Under the pieces are notes generated by a model that was not told where the DNA came from, did not search any database, and saw only the letters and a list, made by a program, of their open reading frames with translations. A stretch of DNA of 64,000 nt from Bryopsis sp. KO-2023. Lineage: Eukaryota; Chlorophyta; Ulvophyceae; Bryopsidales; Bryopsidaceae. This document shows, piece after piece, positions 11,572 to 22,524 of this stretch. A program made the position numbers and the translations under genes. The stretch is taken from assembly GCA_030272585.1 (NCBI GenBank), contig BSYQ01000007.1:1802001-1866000 (forward strand), in the 5' to 3' direction. Within the stretch, counting starts at the first letter, position 1; every line of letters begins with the position of its first letter.

Positions 11572-12066
11572 CTTAGTAGGATGTTCGTGTTTGGTGGTGA
11601 ATGGGAGGGTGCGCTGACAAAATAAATGTGGATATATAGATTTTTTTAATGTGGAAAAATTGAGCCGAGTGGTTTGGAACATTAAGAGGGAAAATGATGA
11701 TGGAGGAAGTGCATGTCTGTTTTTTTTTGTTTGTGAGTCCGACATAGGGAGTTATATATTGGGTTGGAAGTTTTTTGGATTAGTTGGTGGTCGTGAATCA
11801 CAGCACAAAAACTGAGAACTTTTGGAAGGACTGAACTGAGTTGAACTGAGTTCAGATCGTCCCTTCAAATTGTAAATATTGTAAATATTGTGTTTTATTG
11901 AGTCAAAACTGGCACTAGGAGGTGTCACTAGTAAAAAACACGCTAGAATACACAATTTCAAATTTGAACACTGCTAGTGTGTTTGGTAAGGAGTTTGGGA
12001 TTGTGGATGCATGATTTTTGAAATCAGCATTGTTCAATGAATGGGAGGGCAGTCCTTCACCTGTCG
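11562..12066. other. 3' flank of the HMG gene and pre-insertion target of the nest
   Basis: AT-rich flank without a coding-like frame. The final five bases before the nest at 12067-12071 are CCCAT, duplicated at 57118-57122. Confidence 0.6.
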
Positions 12067-12071
12067 CCCAT

Positions 12072-12382
12072 TGTGACAGTTTTTCTTAGTGGAAGTGGAA
12101 GTGTGGGTTTAGTGGGAATCGAACTCGTGATCTCCGGATCGCGAGTCTTACTTTTTCTATCCGAACCACTCGGCTGAGTGTTGGTTGTTGACGGTTAGTT
12201 GGGTGACTGATCGGATTAGGGGACAATTGTGTGAATGAGTGAGAAGTGGTTCCGAAGAGGATTCGAATCTCCGCCGCAACCGTAACTGTCTTTGACCGGT
12301 CCGCACTACAAGAGTAGTGTGGTGGTGGACTCGGTGTTCTTTGTAAAGTTCCATTGTCTTTATACCACTCCCGTGTCTTACA
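12072..12382 (+). repeat. 5' LTR of element A
   Basis: This 311-bp LTR carries, on its minus strand, tRNA-like Pol III boxes. The A-box-like GCCGAGTGGTTCGG is complementary to about 12161-12178, and the B-box-like GAGTTCGATTCCC to 12113-12127. A second T-arm-like block lies at 12256-12270. Relative to the 3' copy these blocks carry mutations that spoil stem pairs. Confidence 0.93.
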
Positions 12383-12384
12383 AG

Positions 12385-12400
12385 TGGTTTCGGAGCGAAG
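12385..12400 (+). promoter_or_regulatory. Primer binding site of element A
   Basis: TGGTTTCGGAGCGAAG begins two bases after the LTR. The leading TGG matches the CCA end of a tRNA. The same TGGTTTCGGAGC core follows the 5' LTRs of D (14918) and G (34044). It resembles the plant initiator-Met PBS (TGGTATCAGAGC) at 10 of 12 positions but is not identical. Confidence 0.8.
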
Positions 12401-12477
12401 TGTACAAGGCTACACCCAAACGATCGGGCGGCCTGTAAAGAGTGGGTTCATCGTGAGAGACCGGGGGGAGAACCAGA

Positions 12478-14418
12478 ATGTCGGCGGAGGACCTGAATAA
12501 CGTGTTGGAGTCAGTGGCGGCACTGAAAACCGGTTGCAAAGCACTGGAAGACCGACTGGGGGAACTCGAAGGGTTGGAAATCAAAACAGAAATAGCAAAC
12601 ATCCACAAAGCCGGACAGAACGTGGAGAAGCTGGTGAATAAGCATGGCGACGAGTTCGCAAAGGTTCACAAGGCAGGCTTGGCAGTCGAAAAGTTGGCGA
12701 ATAAACATGGAGAGTCCTTACAGAAACTGTCGAAGGCAGTCGGCAAGCTCGATGAAGCTGGGGCTGGGTTACAGGACAAAGTCAAAACTGTAAAGGAGAA
12801 AGTCGCCGAGCTTGGAACTACGAGCGAAACCAGACATGTCGAGACGACCGGGAAACTGGAACTGCTGGAAAAATCGGCGAGTGACGTCCGAGCAGACATG
12901 CTGAAAGTTCGACAGGCGGGCACGAAACTGGAACAGAAACTGTCGAAAGTGAACCTCGACAGCCAAGCAAACCACCAGAAGCTAATGCAGAAGCTGGACG
13001 AACTAACGTTGAGCCAAACCCTACGAGAAACTCAAGCGATGGAGTTTCGGACGGATACGGATGCAAAGATCTCTACTCTGGTGGCTACTATGACGGAACT
13101 AACTGAGCAGCAGTCGACGGCGCAGTCGGCCGTGGGCATTAACTTGGAAGCCGGGACAAGTATGCACAAAAAGCTATTGGACCTACAAGAACAAATGGCG
13201 AACCAAAAGAGCGACTTCCAAGCATCGTTGCTGGCAGCCAAACAAGAACTGGAGCAGAAGTTCCGGCAAGCGAGAGCGACGAGTGGAGTGACGAGTGGAG
13301 GCTCTGCAGGGCCATCTATACCTGATGTGTGGAACTTTGCGCCTATCCGGCTGGGGAATCCTCCTCAGTTCTTTGGGAAAACAGGAGAGGGAGCATCCGA
13401 CTGGGTGGAAAGTATGGAGACGTATTTTGTGGCGTCGGGATGTCCCCTGAATAAGAGGGCGTTACTGGCGTCAACGGTGTTGAGAGGAGCAGCGCAGGAA
13501 TGGTTTACAGTGAAGAAAGCGTCCAACCCGGACGTGTTGGCGAGCTGGGAGACTCTGGGGCAGGAGATCATCGAATACTTCGACCCCTTCGACAAAGCAG
13601 AAACAGCCAGAGACCAACTGTTCCGGTTATCACACAAGAAAGGAACGCTAAGTGTGACAGTTTGTTATAAAGGGAGAGGTGGGACTCGATCCCCGGACCT
13701 CTCAGTAGCAATGACAGTAACGGTCGCACTAGCGAACCAGTGGGCGACGGTGGTTACAGAGGTCAGATCGGTTATGTAGCCGACTGACCGATGACGTAAT
13801 AGGAACATTGATTAGTGTGACAGAGTGATTGTGTGAGTGACTGTATCCGGACAGTTTAGTTCGGGGTCACGTGGATGGAAGTTACAGCCAGTTACGGTTG
13901 GAGCCGTTGACGGGATTCGAACCCGGGTCAACGGTTGAGCGGTCTTAAGGCGCTAGGCCTTTGGACCGAGTGTTCACGTTTGTAATATTCCTTTGTCAAA
14001 AATACCCTCCCGGCTCTTTACACTAAGGGAGCATATTGCTTTGTTTGCCAAACTCCTGCTGAAGACTCCCACTATGAGCACCGAAGACAAGGTGCATCTA
14101 TTTACGCACTCTCTACAAGCGAAGATCAAGTCCCATGTTTTCCTAAACCGTCCCCACACATTTGACGAAGCTGTTCAGCTGGCACTGCAAGCAGACCGGG
14201 CTGCAGGCCGAGCAGGAAACGAACAGACACCCTGGTACCAAAAGCAGAACCGCCAGTATGATGACAAAATGGAAATAGGCGCAGTGTCAGGAGAAAAGTG
14301 GAACAAGTCGTCGCCCAAGAAAGGGAAATGTCATAACTGCGGAAAGTTCGGGCATTTTGCGAGAGAATGTCGATCGAAGAACAAGGGTGGCCAGAACAAG
14401 TCGTCGGGAAACGAGTAG
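12478..14418 (+). CDS. gag: Gag of element A, split by a solo LTR
   Basis: Forms the virus-like particle that packages element RNA. Residues 1 to about 270 are a long charged coiled coil with repeated units such as VHKAGLAVEKLANKHG. A retrotransposon gag domain follows (FFGKTGEGASDWVESMETYF, VLRGAAQEWF). The C-terminus has a zinc knuckle, CHNCGKFGHFARECRSK (C-x2-C-x4-H-x4-C). A solo LTR (13653-14022) with duplication CTAAG splits the gene. The insert plus one duplication is 375 nt, so frame resumes and the pre-insertion protein is 521 residues. The stop at 14416-14418 is preceded by a -1 frameshift signal into pol. Confidence 0.92.
13653..14022. mobile_element. Solo LTR with 5-bp duplication CTAAG, carrying tRNA-like modules
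   Basis: A 370-bp segment starting TGTGACAG and ending TTTACA is flanked by CTAAG at 13648-13652 and 14023-14027, the mark of an LTR element reduced to one LTR. Its start resembles the LTR of A. It holds a B-box-like GATCGAGTCCC on the minus strand near 13680-13700 and an extended hairpin CCGTTGAC..GTCAACGG capped by a T-loop-like sequence at about 13905-13935. A plus-strand A-box-like GAGCGGTCTTAAGGCGC lies near 13937-13953. Confidence 0.93.
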
Positions 14419-14443
14419 GGCCTCCCTGGACCAGGCCAGGAGG
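14406..14443 (+). promoter_or_regulatory. -1 ribosomal frameshift signal between gag and pol of element A
   Basis: The heptamer G GGA AAC (14406-14412) fits X XXY YYZ in the gag frame and ends four bases before the TAG stop. Eight bases downstream, CCTCCCTGG (14421) can pair with CCAGGAGG (to 14443) as a hairpin with one bulge. After a -1 slip the frame continues GGG AAA CGA GTA GGG and stays open into pol once element D is removed. Complex retroviruses such as visna use the same heptamer. Confidence 0.8.
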
Positions 14444-14916
14444 TGTAGCGAATCAGGGTTTCTGACAGCCCTGCAGTACGTCAGCAGGCTTGCTGACAGT
14501 CCTGCAGTACTTTAAGTAGAAGTCTGGCTGTCCTGAGGCAGCGTACAGTCAGTCAGGGTGTGCTGGCAGCGAAGTAGTACGTGGACTACTGAGCTGGCAG
14601 CTAGAATGTTCTAGAAGGTCGCTCAGCACCACAGGAATGGTCGTGGGGCTGAGCTGGGCTCTGATTGACAGGACTGCAAGGTCTGATAGCTTGCAGCACT
14701 GATGCAGATTGATGTTACAGCCTATGATCAGTTGGGATCAAGGCTGCTAGGGTATTCTATAAGTTCTTGGGGTTTGAACGTTCTTGTAACCTTACTTTGG
14801 GATTGAACTCCCTTTGTCTCGCTTCCAAGTCGTCTATTCTTTCCCTCCAAGCCGTTTCAGGCTTGCAGTTCACAGCCGGCAGCCCACAATAGCGGTCTGC
14901 AGGCGGATTCACTACA
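14444..14916 (+). repeat. 5' LTR of element D
   Basis: 473 bp, TGTAGCG..ACTACA. A TATAAG stretch near 14757 may be the promoter. The tRNA-like blocks of A are absent. The PBS TGGTTTCGGAGC starts at 14918. Confidence 0.94.
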
Positions 14917-15131
14917 TTGGTTTCGGAGCAGGGGCGCAGCAAGACTGTGCAGGGTCGCTGGAGGACCTTGGAAGGCCCCACAGCCTTGGGAGAGATAGAA
15001 CTGGAGAGTGCTGTGAGCAGCACACAGAAGCAGCGCACAGGCGCAGCACACAGACGCAGTTTTTGCGGTGTTCAGGGAAGCAGACTTGAAAAGTCACAGG
15101 CGCAGCTGTTGCTTGGTCGAGTTTTGGTTGT

Positions 15132-15722
15132 ATGAGTTTCGGCAGACCTTTTGGTGGTAGCGACAGAGTTATTGAAGTGGTTTCTGACTCTGAGACGAGT
15201 ATTCATTCAGAGGACTCAGCAGAGAACCACCCAGAAAGGGTGCTGCCACACACACTGCGTTTTCCTGATACAGTGGTTCGTTTACCTTCTCCTCTTCGTT
15301 TTGCTCAGCCTGTACATATACTTGGACCTGTCAGACACCCTTTGGCAGTGTTGGAACCGGGCGCTCAGAGAACACCCCCTCACGGTCACCGCAGAGCAGA
15401 ACAGGGTCCAGGGTACTTCAGATACACAGAGTGTACTGATCCCAACTGCAATATATACAGGAATCGCTTGAGAGGACAGCAGGAAAGAGAACGCAGAGAG
15501 CAGCGCAGAGATGGCCGGACAGGACGAGCAACCGCAGATAGGAATGCCGGCCCCAGATCCCTTCGACGTGCAGGGATTGAGGCAGATGATTTTGGACATG
15601 CAGGAAGAGGTCCAGCACCTGAGACACGTAGCAGCCAACGTGAACGTGCAGATGGACGACGCAGTTCGGAACGCAGTGCACAACAGAATGGCACAGCAGC
15701 AACCTCCCGCAGCTCTAGGTAG
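15132..15722 (+). CDS. ORF0 of element D, unknown product overlapping gag
   Basis: A 196-residue frame begins 215 nt after the LTR and runs in another frame across the first 212 nt of gag. The first 126 residues are free of overlap and look protein-like: an acidic Ser-rich patch (VVSDSETSIHSEDSAENH), a Cys pair in YTECTDPNCNIYRNRL and an Arg/Glu-rich stretch. The overlapping tail may be chance. Element G also places small acidic Ser-rich frames between PBS and gag. Function is unknown. Confidence 0.5.
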   Translation: MSFGRPFGGSDRVIEVVSDSETSIHSEDSAENHPERVLPHTLRFPDTVVRLPSPLRFAQPVHILGPVRHPLAVLEPGAQRTPPHGHRRAEQGPGYFRYTECTDPNCNIYRNRLRGQQERERREQRRDGRTGRATADRNAGPRSLRRAGIEADDFGHAGRGPAPETRSSQRERADGRRSSERSAQQNGTAATSRSSR

Positions 15723-16692
15723 AGCTAGGGCGAAACGCCCTGACATGTGGTATGGTGATCCACATGATGTTCCCCTCAATGAGTGGCAAGTCCAGTTGCA
15801 GACATACTTTGATGTTACTGCAACCAGGGACAGGGAACAGCAGGTACTAGTGGCTGCAGGATGCTTGAGAGGAGCAGCAGGCACTTGGTGGAGAGGTCGG
15901 TATGAAGCTGCGATGGCAGGACAGCTGAATCTGCCACAGGACGTTCCAGCTTTGGTGACAGCACTGAGACAGCAGTTTGGTAAAACGAATGAGAACAAAG
16001 ACTTCAGGCGGGAATGGTCTCGTCTGAGGCAGGGACGATCTACTGTTGCTGAGTACGTGCATCAGTTCGGAAGACTTATGCTGCAGATCAATGACAGCAA
16101 CGCTGGAGAGCAGCTGTTTCGTTTTGTAGAGGGCCTGAATGACCGTCTGCGAACTAAAGTTGAAATGGAAGATCCTGCAGATCTGGAGCGTGCGATAGCA
16201 CTCGCCGCCACTTGGGAAGGTCCACTTGAGGCGTACCGCAGAGAAGGACGCAGGGACCGCAGTCCCAGAGGCAGACGTGAAGGATCACGCCGAGACAGAT
16301 CAAAGAGCAGAGGCCGATCTCACAGCAGAGGCAGATCCTACAGCAGAGGAAGATCGCAGAGTCGAGGTCGCAGTGCTGGTCGTGGCAGAACTGACGCAGA
16401 TCGTGATAGGTATACACCACACCAATATACACCACAATTAGGGGACCGCATGGAGGTTGATGGCCTCCAGCGTAACCGCGTGGGTTTTGATGTTGGTAGA
16501 AACCGAAGCGACAGTCGCAGTAAAAGCAGAGGACGCAGTGGTAGTCCTCGCAGACAGAGGCAGAACAGAAGATCTGGAGAGAGTATCTCTGCCAGAAGGA
16601 GCAGAATGGATGCAGGTCACTCTGCAGCGAATGTTGATTGTTACAACTGCGGCAAGAAAGGACATTCTGCTGCAGACTGTCAGGAAAACTGA
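15511..16692 (+). CDS. gag: Gag of element D with SR-like basic domain
   Basis: A 393-residue particle protein. The capsid-like retrotransposon gag domain is near residues 70-230 ([60 protein letters not shown]). Residues about 245-300 are a run of GRS/SRGRS repeats like the RS domain of SR splicing factors. A zinc knuckle [14 protein letters not shown] ends the protein. Pol overlaps the 3' end in the -1 frame. G GAA AAC sits just before the TGA but does not satisfy the slippery consensus, so how pol is reached is unclear. Confidence 0.93.
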   Translation: MAGQDEQPQIGMPAPDPFDVQGLRQMILDMQEEVQHLRHVAANVNVQMDDAVRNAVHNRMAQQQPPAALGRARAKRPDMWYGDPHDVPLNEWQVQLQTYFDVTATRDREQQVLVAAGCLRGAAGTWWRGRYEAAMAGQLNLPQDVPALVTALRQQFGKTNENKDFRREWSRLRQGRSTVAEYVHQFGRLMLQINDSNAGEQLFRFVEGLNDRLRTKVEMEDPADLERAIALAATWEGPLEAYRREGRRDRSPRGRREGSRRDRSKSRGRSHSRGRSYSRGRSQSRGRSAGRGRTDADRDRYTPHQYTPQLGDRMEVDGLQRNRVGFDVGRNRSDSRSKSRGRSGSPRRQRQNRRSGESISARRSRMDAGHSAANVDCYNCGKKGHSAADCQEN

Positions 16693-18313
16693 GGAGGCCA
16701 GAGTCTGGAGAGACTGCTGGCCGAGAAATCCTGGCGGAGGAGGATAGAAGTGGAGTGTGGGATGGCCGGTGCAGCCCACCACACAGAGAGGCTACCAATT
16801 GGGGGGTAGCAGGAATTTTAAAGCAGAACTCCAAGGTTGGAGAGCCACGTGTAGCCTCAGCCAAGGAGAAGAAGAAGAAGAAGAAGATGGAGAACCTTGC
16901 AGGTACAGAGCCATGGGTAGCCATAGCTGAAGGGGATCCTGCAGTGTCAGTGTTGAATTTTGCAGGTGGAGGGCCTTGTGTAGCCACATTTGCAGAATGT
17001 CTGGTGAAGGATAAAGGGACAACGAAGGAGGGTTGTGGGCTGTGTGAAGCCACAACCGCTCTGGTCTCTGAGGCAGGAGGTGATGAGCCAAGTGAAGCCA
17101 CACCCAGCCTGCAGGTGATGTCGGGCAGTGCAGGTTTGGGAGGTGTACAGCCTGAACCTGAGCTGCACAATGTTACTGAGTGTAAAAGTACTGATGGTGA
17201 TCTGAGGGCAGACACATCAGATTTTTCAGTGAGAGAGGAGCTTGAACAGGGGAAACTTAGTGCAGATTCCCTTAAGAATGTTTGTTCAAGTGAACCCCCA
17301 GTTTTGAAGTTGAGAGGAGTCCAAGTGGGGACTCAAGGATTGTTGAAGACCACAGGGGCTGTGGCAGGTTGTTTTGCAAGAATTTTATTAGATAGTGGTG
17401 CAACCGACAATTTTGTTTCGAAAGATTGGTTGCTAGAAAATGACATTCAGGCAAAGGCTTCTGAGGTGGTTACTGAAGTGCAGTTAGCAGATGGCAAGAC
17501 TTCAGAGAAGGTAGAAAAAGAACTGCAGGCCAGTGTCAAGATGGGGAGGTTTGTTTCAGAGGAAAAGATGTATGCAGTGACACTAGGCAGGTATGATCTA
17601 GTGTTAGGTATGTCTTGGCTGAGTAAACACAACCCTATGATAGATTGGCAGAAGAAGAAATTGGTTTTGCAGACACCTCAGGGAGTAGTCAAACTCAGAA
17701 TGCAGATTGGTAGAGTAGAGGATTGCAGTACTGAAGATTTGGATATGATGTCCGCCAAAGAGTGTGCTCGGGCAGCCCGCAAGGGTATGCCCATGTATTT
17801 GGTAAATCTTCGGGAAGTTCAAGAAGAACATTTGATTAATAATGTGGAAAGTACTGATGCAGTGAAAGGCAGTGTTGCAGAAACGTTGTCAGAGGAAGGA
17901 AAAGAGGCAGCTGAGTTAGAAAAACAGATCAGAAAGGAGTTTCAGGATTTGTTTGAAGAGGAACTGCCGCAGGAGTTACCTCCTGACAGGGGTGTGAATC
18001 ATAAGATTGAGTTCGTGGAAGGTGCAGAACCAGTGAAAAAGGGGCTTTATAGGGCCAGTTTTGCAGAAAGAGAAGAACTGAAAAAGCAGTTAGCAGAGTT
18101 GCTGAAGCAGGGATTTATCAGACCTAGCAAGTCTCCATGGGGTTCGCCGGTTTTGTTTGTTCCTAAGAAAAATGGGAAACTTAGGATGTGTGTGGATTTT
18201 CGGGCACTTAACAAACTAACGGTGAAGAATAGGTATCATATTCCAAGGATAGAGGAGTTGCTGGATCAGATTCAGGGAGCACGCTGCTTCAGCAAGATTG
18301 ACCTCTGCTCAAG

Positions 18314-18662
18314 TGTAGTGAATCGCCTGATTCAGAGCCTGCTGGGCCCTGAATCAGGAGATCTGACTGTAGGTTGGCGAGCTGGCAGCTCAGCAGGTGT
18401 CCCTGCTGAACTGGCAGCTCAGAACATTCTGTGATCTGACCTGATACAGTGATGGGTTCACTGTGTCAGCTCAGTAGTTGTCTGATCAGGGGATCAGGTC
18501 TTGTCAGAGGTGCTGCAGCAGGGTATTTGGGCAGCGCCTCTAGGGTATTGATACACTTGGTTTTAACCTAGCTTTAACCTTGTTTGGAGTGCTTTGCACC
18601 TTGGTCTCCTTTTGTTTCACCTTCAGCTTGGCTGGCAGACTTGCAGAGTCGCAGCCGTTGCA
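18314..18662. mobile_element. Solo LTR inside D pol
   Basis: A 349-bp TG..CA segment splits the RT codons for CS|GYHQ. Flanks are TCAAG (18309-18313) and TCAGG (18663-18667), a 5-bp duplication with one later change. With one TSD it is 354 nt, so frame is kept. Its layout resembles the D LTR (TGTAG start, GGGTATT..TTGGTTTTAACC near the end), suggesting a related family. Confidence 0.88.
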
Positions 18663-19830
18663 TCAGGCTACCATCAGGTGCGGTTGGACCCTGCAGATTG
18701 TGAGAAAACGGCCTTCCGCACCAGGTATGGCCTTTACGAGTATGTTGTTCTTCCTTTTGGGCTGACAAATGCCCCTGCCACTTTTATGAACACAATGAAT
18801 CATGTGCTGCATGATTTTCTGGACGTCTTTTGCATCGTTTATTTGGATGACATCCTGATTTTTAGCAAAGATTGGGCAGAACACAAAGTTCATTTGCGGA
18901 AAGTGATGCAGAGGTTGAGGGAACAGAAGTTATATGCATCAGCTTCAAAGTGTGAGATCTGCAGAGATCAAGTTGAGTTTCTGGGGCATGAGTTAAGTGC
19001 TGCAGGAGTACAGGTGTTGCAGAGCAAGGTGCAGGTTATCAGAGATTGGCCACCCTTGACATCAGTTAAGGATCTCAGGTCCTTTCTGGGATTGGCAAAC
19101 TACTACAGGAGGTTCATGAAGGACTTCTCTGCCAGAGCCAAGCCTTTGACTGCGTTACTCAAAAAGGATGCAGAGTGGAAATGGACTGAGACAGAAGCTG
19201 CAGCCATGCAGGATATCAAGGAGGCATTGATGCATACTATGGACGTGATCGGAAATGATCGGCCGTCCATTTTCGATGTCAGGACAGGTCGTTTCATTGA
19301 TCTGACCTGGTACGATCTCGTTCCACATGATTCTGAAAATGATCGGTCTTTTTTTTTTTTTTTTTTACCGATCATGATCGATGATCGTGATCGTGATCGG
19401 CCGATTAAAACCTGATCGATGATCGTGGTCGGCCGATCAAAGCTTGATCGTAATCGGGATCGGGCTTCCGATTATCGATCTAATCGGTTGCTCCGATCAC
19501 GATCCCGATCACGATCAAGCGTTGCGACATGCAAACGCCTAATCGGCCGATCAAGATCGGTGAAACGCCGATTAATCGGCCGTTGATCCGATCAGCTCCG
19601 ATCATGGTCGGTTGATCGGGATTTGGTTTCAAATTCCGATTATGATCGGTCCAAGAAATCAAAAACCGACTTTTGCACCGATCATCACTTCCGATCAAAT
19701 CCAAAGTTAGTCAGTTCTGCCGTACTGTCCCGAATATATCGACTTCGCTCCCTGTTCGACTTCACCGCACCGTGCGCCTTTGTATCGTGGTATCTTGTTG
19801 TTGTCTCGCCTGCAGTGCTGATCGATTGCG

Positions 19831-21614
19831 ATGTACGTGGAACTCAAAGCACGGCAGTATGTCGTGAGGCTCCGGAACAGGCTCCAAAACCGAACAGACC
19901 TGTTCCAGCCCGGGACGGTGGTAGATCGGGATGCCGCCGAGGTGGTGTTCCGGCATTTGACGTCGCTTAACACGTATTTTGGTCTGGAAAATGTAAGTGT
20001 ATGCTGCCTGCTATCTGCTGCACTGTTTCTGTTTCGAATGTTTTGACTTAGGGTTACTGTTACTTGTCTTCCTAGGCTCTGTTCTGGAAAGCTGCATCCG
20101 CCCTGGACAGCGCTGCGGGAAGCGAAGACGAACTTTTCTTGCGAGCGTACCGAGCGGGCAACCCCCCTGAAAGGCGCATTGACCCCATACTCGATTCCAT
20201 TCAGGTGACACCTCCAGGACTGACCAGGAAGGGGAGCACCAACCTGGGGGACATGGAATACCCCTACATGGTGCCTACAGGTGAGCAGTCCAGCATCAGG
20301 TTCAAATTAGGTTGTTTTTCTCTCTGCCCTCACATTCACATTCTGTCTTTTGCAGAACTCCTTCGTGATCGCCAGCTATTGCCTCATCTGGACCAGCTCA
20401 GAGAGGAGGTTGCAACCATGCACGAGGTTGATCTAGATCTGAGCAGAACGTTCGACTGGAGCATCGAAGCTGCAAGTCTTCCAGCACCTGATCCTGCACA
20501 AGAGATTTTGCCTGAAGCTACACTTCCAACCGCAGATGAACCTGAACCTGAACCTGAATCTGAACCTGAACCTGAGGGACCCTCTGAGCAGCTGCCGGAA
20601 AACCCGTGGAGTATGACGGACGAGGAGTCTGTTTATGAACCTGAACCTGTGCTTCACCCTGGTGGAAGAGGCTCCCCCCCAAACATGTTCAGACCTGCTG
20701 GAGCTGGTGGAAGAGGGCCACCCCCCAATCTGTTCAGAGCTGCTGAAGCTGGTGGAAGAGGGCCACCCCCCAATATGTTCAGAGCTGCTGAAGCTGGTGG
20801 AAGAGGGCCACCCCCCAATATGTTCAGAGCCGCTGAAGCTGGTGGAAGAGGGCCACCCCCCAATCTGTTCAGAGCCGCTGAAGCTGGTGGAAGAGGGCCA
20901 CCCCCCAACGTGTTCAGAGCTGCTGAAGGTGGTGGAAGAGGGCCACCCCCAAACATGTTCAGAGCTGCTGGAGCTGGTGGAAGGGGGAATGTTGGTGGAT
21001 GGGAATTCGGGGGAGGCGGCAGGAACAGGAACCGAGCAGGTCAGGGTGGCCAGGGTGGCCAGGGTGGCCAGGGTGGCCAGGGTGGTCAGGGTGGTCAGGG
21101 TGGCCAGGGTGGTCATGGTGGCCAGGGTGGTCATGGTGGTCAGAGGCAGGCAAACCCCAAACCCCCATTGATGGACAGGTGGCCCATGGACTTTGATGGA
21201 CAACCTTGCATCAACGACACTGAGGGGTACCCTCTGCGCAGGCAAGCCCCCTTGCGAAGGATCATGTCTGAACGGAGCAGGGAACAGCGCAGAACTGCCC
21301 AGCGAGAGAGAGCCAACATGCAGACGGAGTATGCCTTCTTCCCCGACTTCACCATCCAATTCCCGATAACCTTCGCCTCCATGCCCCATCTGAATCAGTT
21401 CGTGCAAAACGTATACCTGCAGAACTGTTACGCTCTCCACAGAGTCCGTGAAGGCCTCTTCCACCATCAGACCCGTTTGGAGGACCAAAATGTGATGAGG
21501 GACCTGGATACTGGCTCGGTCGACTTTGCACCTATCCCTGAAGACCGCACACGTGTGTATCGGGTCAGGGTTGGACCGGATGGGAGGTTGGTGGAGGAGG
21601 AGGAGCCAAATTAA
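19831..21614 (+). CDS. Second gene of element E, 541 residues, unrecognised
   Basis: Exons 19831-19992, 20076-20280 and 20356-21614 join with GT-AG introns and correct phases. Residues 1-190 are compact and mixed (RQYVVRLRNRLQNRTDLFQP, LNTYFGLENALFWKAASALD). An acidic Pro/Glu run follows (EPEPEPESEPEPEGP), then about seven copies of a 15-residue unit GGRGPPPNMFRAAEA at about 224-332 and a GGQ/GGH repeat at about 350-387. The C-terminal 150 residues are basic then mixed (RIMSERSREQRRTAQRER, FPDFTIQFPITFASMPHLNQ). No catalytic motif or known domain is recognised. The low-complexity middle suggests self-association or nucleic-acid binding; that is inference. It lies inside the E ends and converges on the transposase, so it travels with E. 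Confidence 0.8.
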
Positions 21615-21645
21615 AGAAACTGTTTTGAGTCACCATAAACACAGG

Positions 21646-22070
21646 GTTATCTGTTATCTGTTATCTGTTTTTTGATTCACGTAATGAACCATGAACCAGT
21701 CTGGTATCTGTTATCTGTTTTTTGATTCACGTAATGAACCATGAACCAGTCTGGTATCTGTTATCTGTTTTTTGATTCACGTAATGAACCTTGAACCAGT
21801 CTGGTATCTGTTATCTGTTTTTTGATTCACGTAATGAACCTTGAACCAGTCTGGTATCTGTTATCTGTTTTTTGATTCACGTAATGAACCTTGAACCATG
21901 AACCATAAACAGAGGGTTATTTGTGTGGGCAGAATCAGTGTTGGAATCTATGGAACCTCTGAAACTTTTTGTTTTGTTTGAGTCATGTAATGAACCATGA
22001 ACCATAAACAGAGGGTTATCTGTGTGGGCTGAATCAGTGCTGGAATCTGTGGAAACCACTGAAACTTTTT
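21646..22070. repeat. 50-bp tandem repeat between the two E genes
   Basis: Five units of 50 bp (TTATCTGTTTTTTGATTCAC..) start at 21661, 21711, 21761, 21811 and 21861. A looser 100-bp duplication containing GAGGGTTAT and TGTGGGC follows at about 21912 and 22011. The array fills the space between the convergent gene ends. Confidence 0.88.
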
Positions 22071-22524
22071 ACCAAGCATTCAAAAGAGTTTGGATTACAT
22101 ACCCATACCAAAACAAACAAAACTCGGGGCAAATCACACCAGGTCAAGATGCAGATTGTCTGATCCATACCCAGCACCCCAAACAGAGAACATACCCGGC
22201 ACCCCAAACCAAAAAAAGGAGAGTTCCTCCGTAACAGGAGGGTTCTGAATCAGAATACAGATTGTCCCACACAATCAAACAGAAGCAGTTCAGGTCATGC
22301 CCTGAACAGATGCAGATTGTCCCGGAGCACGGTCAGTTGGTTGGCCTTGCTCTCCTCCATCGCCCTCCTGCGCTTGTTCAGCTGGTGGCCATTGACACTG
22401 AACATCCGCTCAACCGAGGCGCTGGAGGCTGGGATGCAGAGATACTCGGCAGCCAGGATCGAAACTGTTGGGTATGCCGCCTGGTGTACCCTCCACCAGT
22501 CCAGAACAGATGAAGTGCTCTGAA

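Noticed and set aside
16680-16692. G GAA AAC as the D gag-pol slippery site
   Set aside because: The P-site triplet would not re-pair after a -1 slip; only the A-site fits. The position is suggestive but the consensus is not met.
20433-21488. Long minus-strand open frame opposite the second E gene
   Set aside because: It arises from the in-register 45-nt repeats; the plus strand has spliceable exons with consistent phases.
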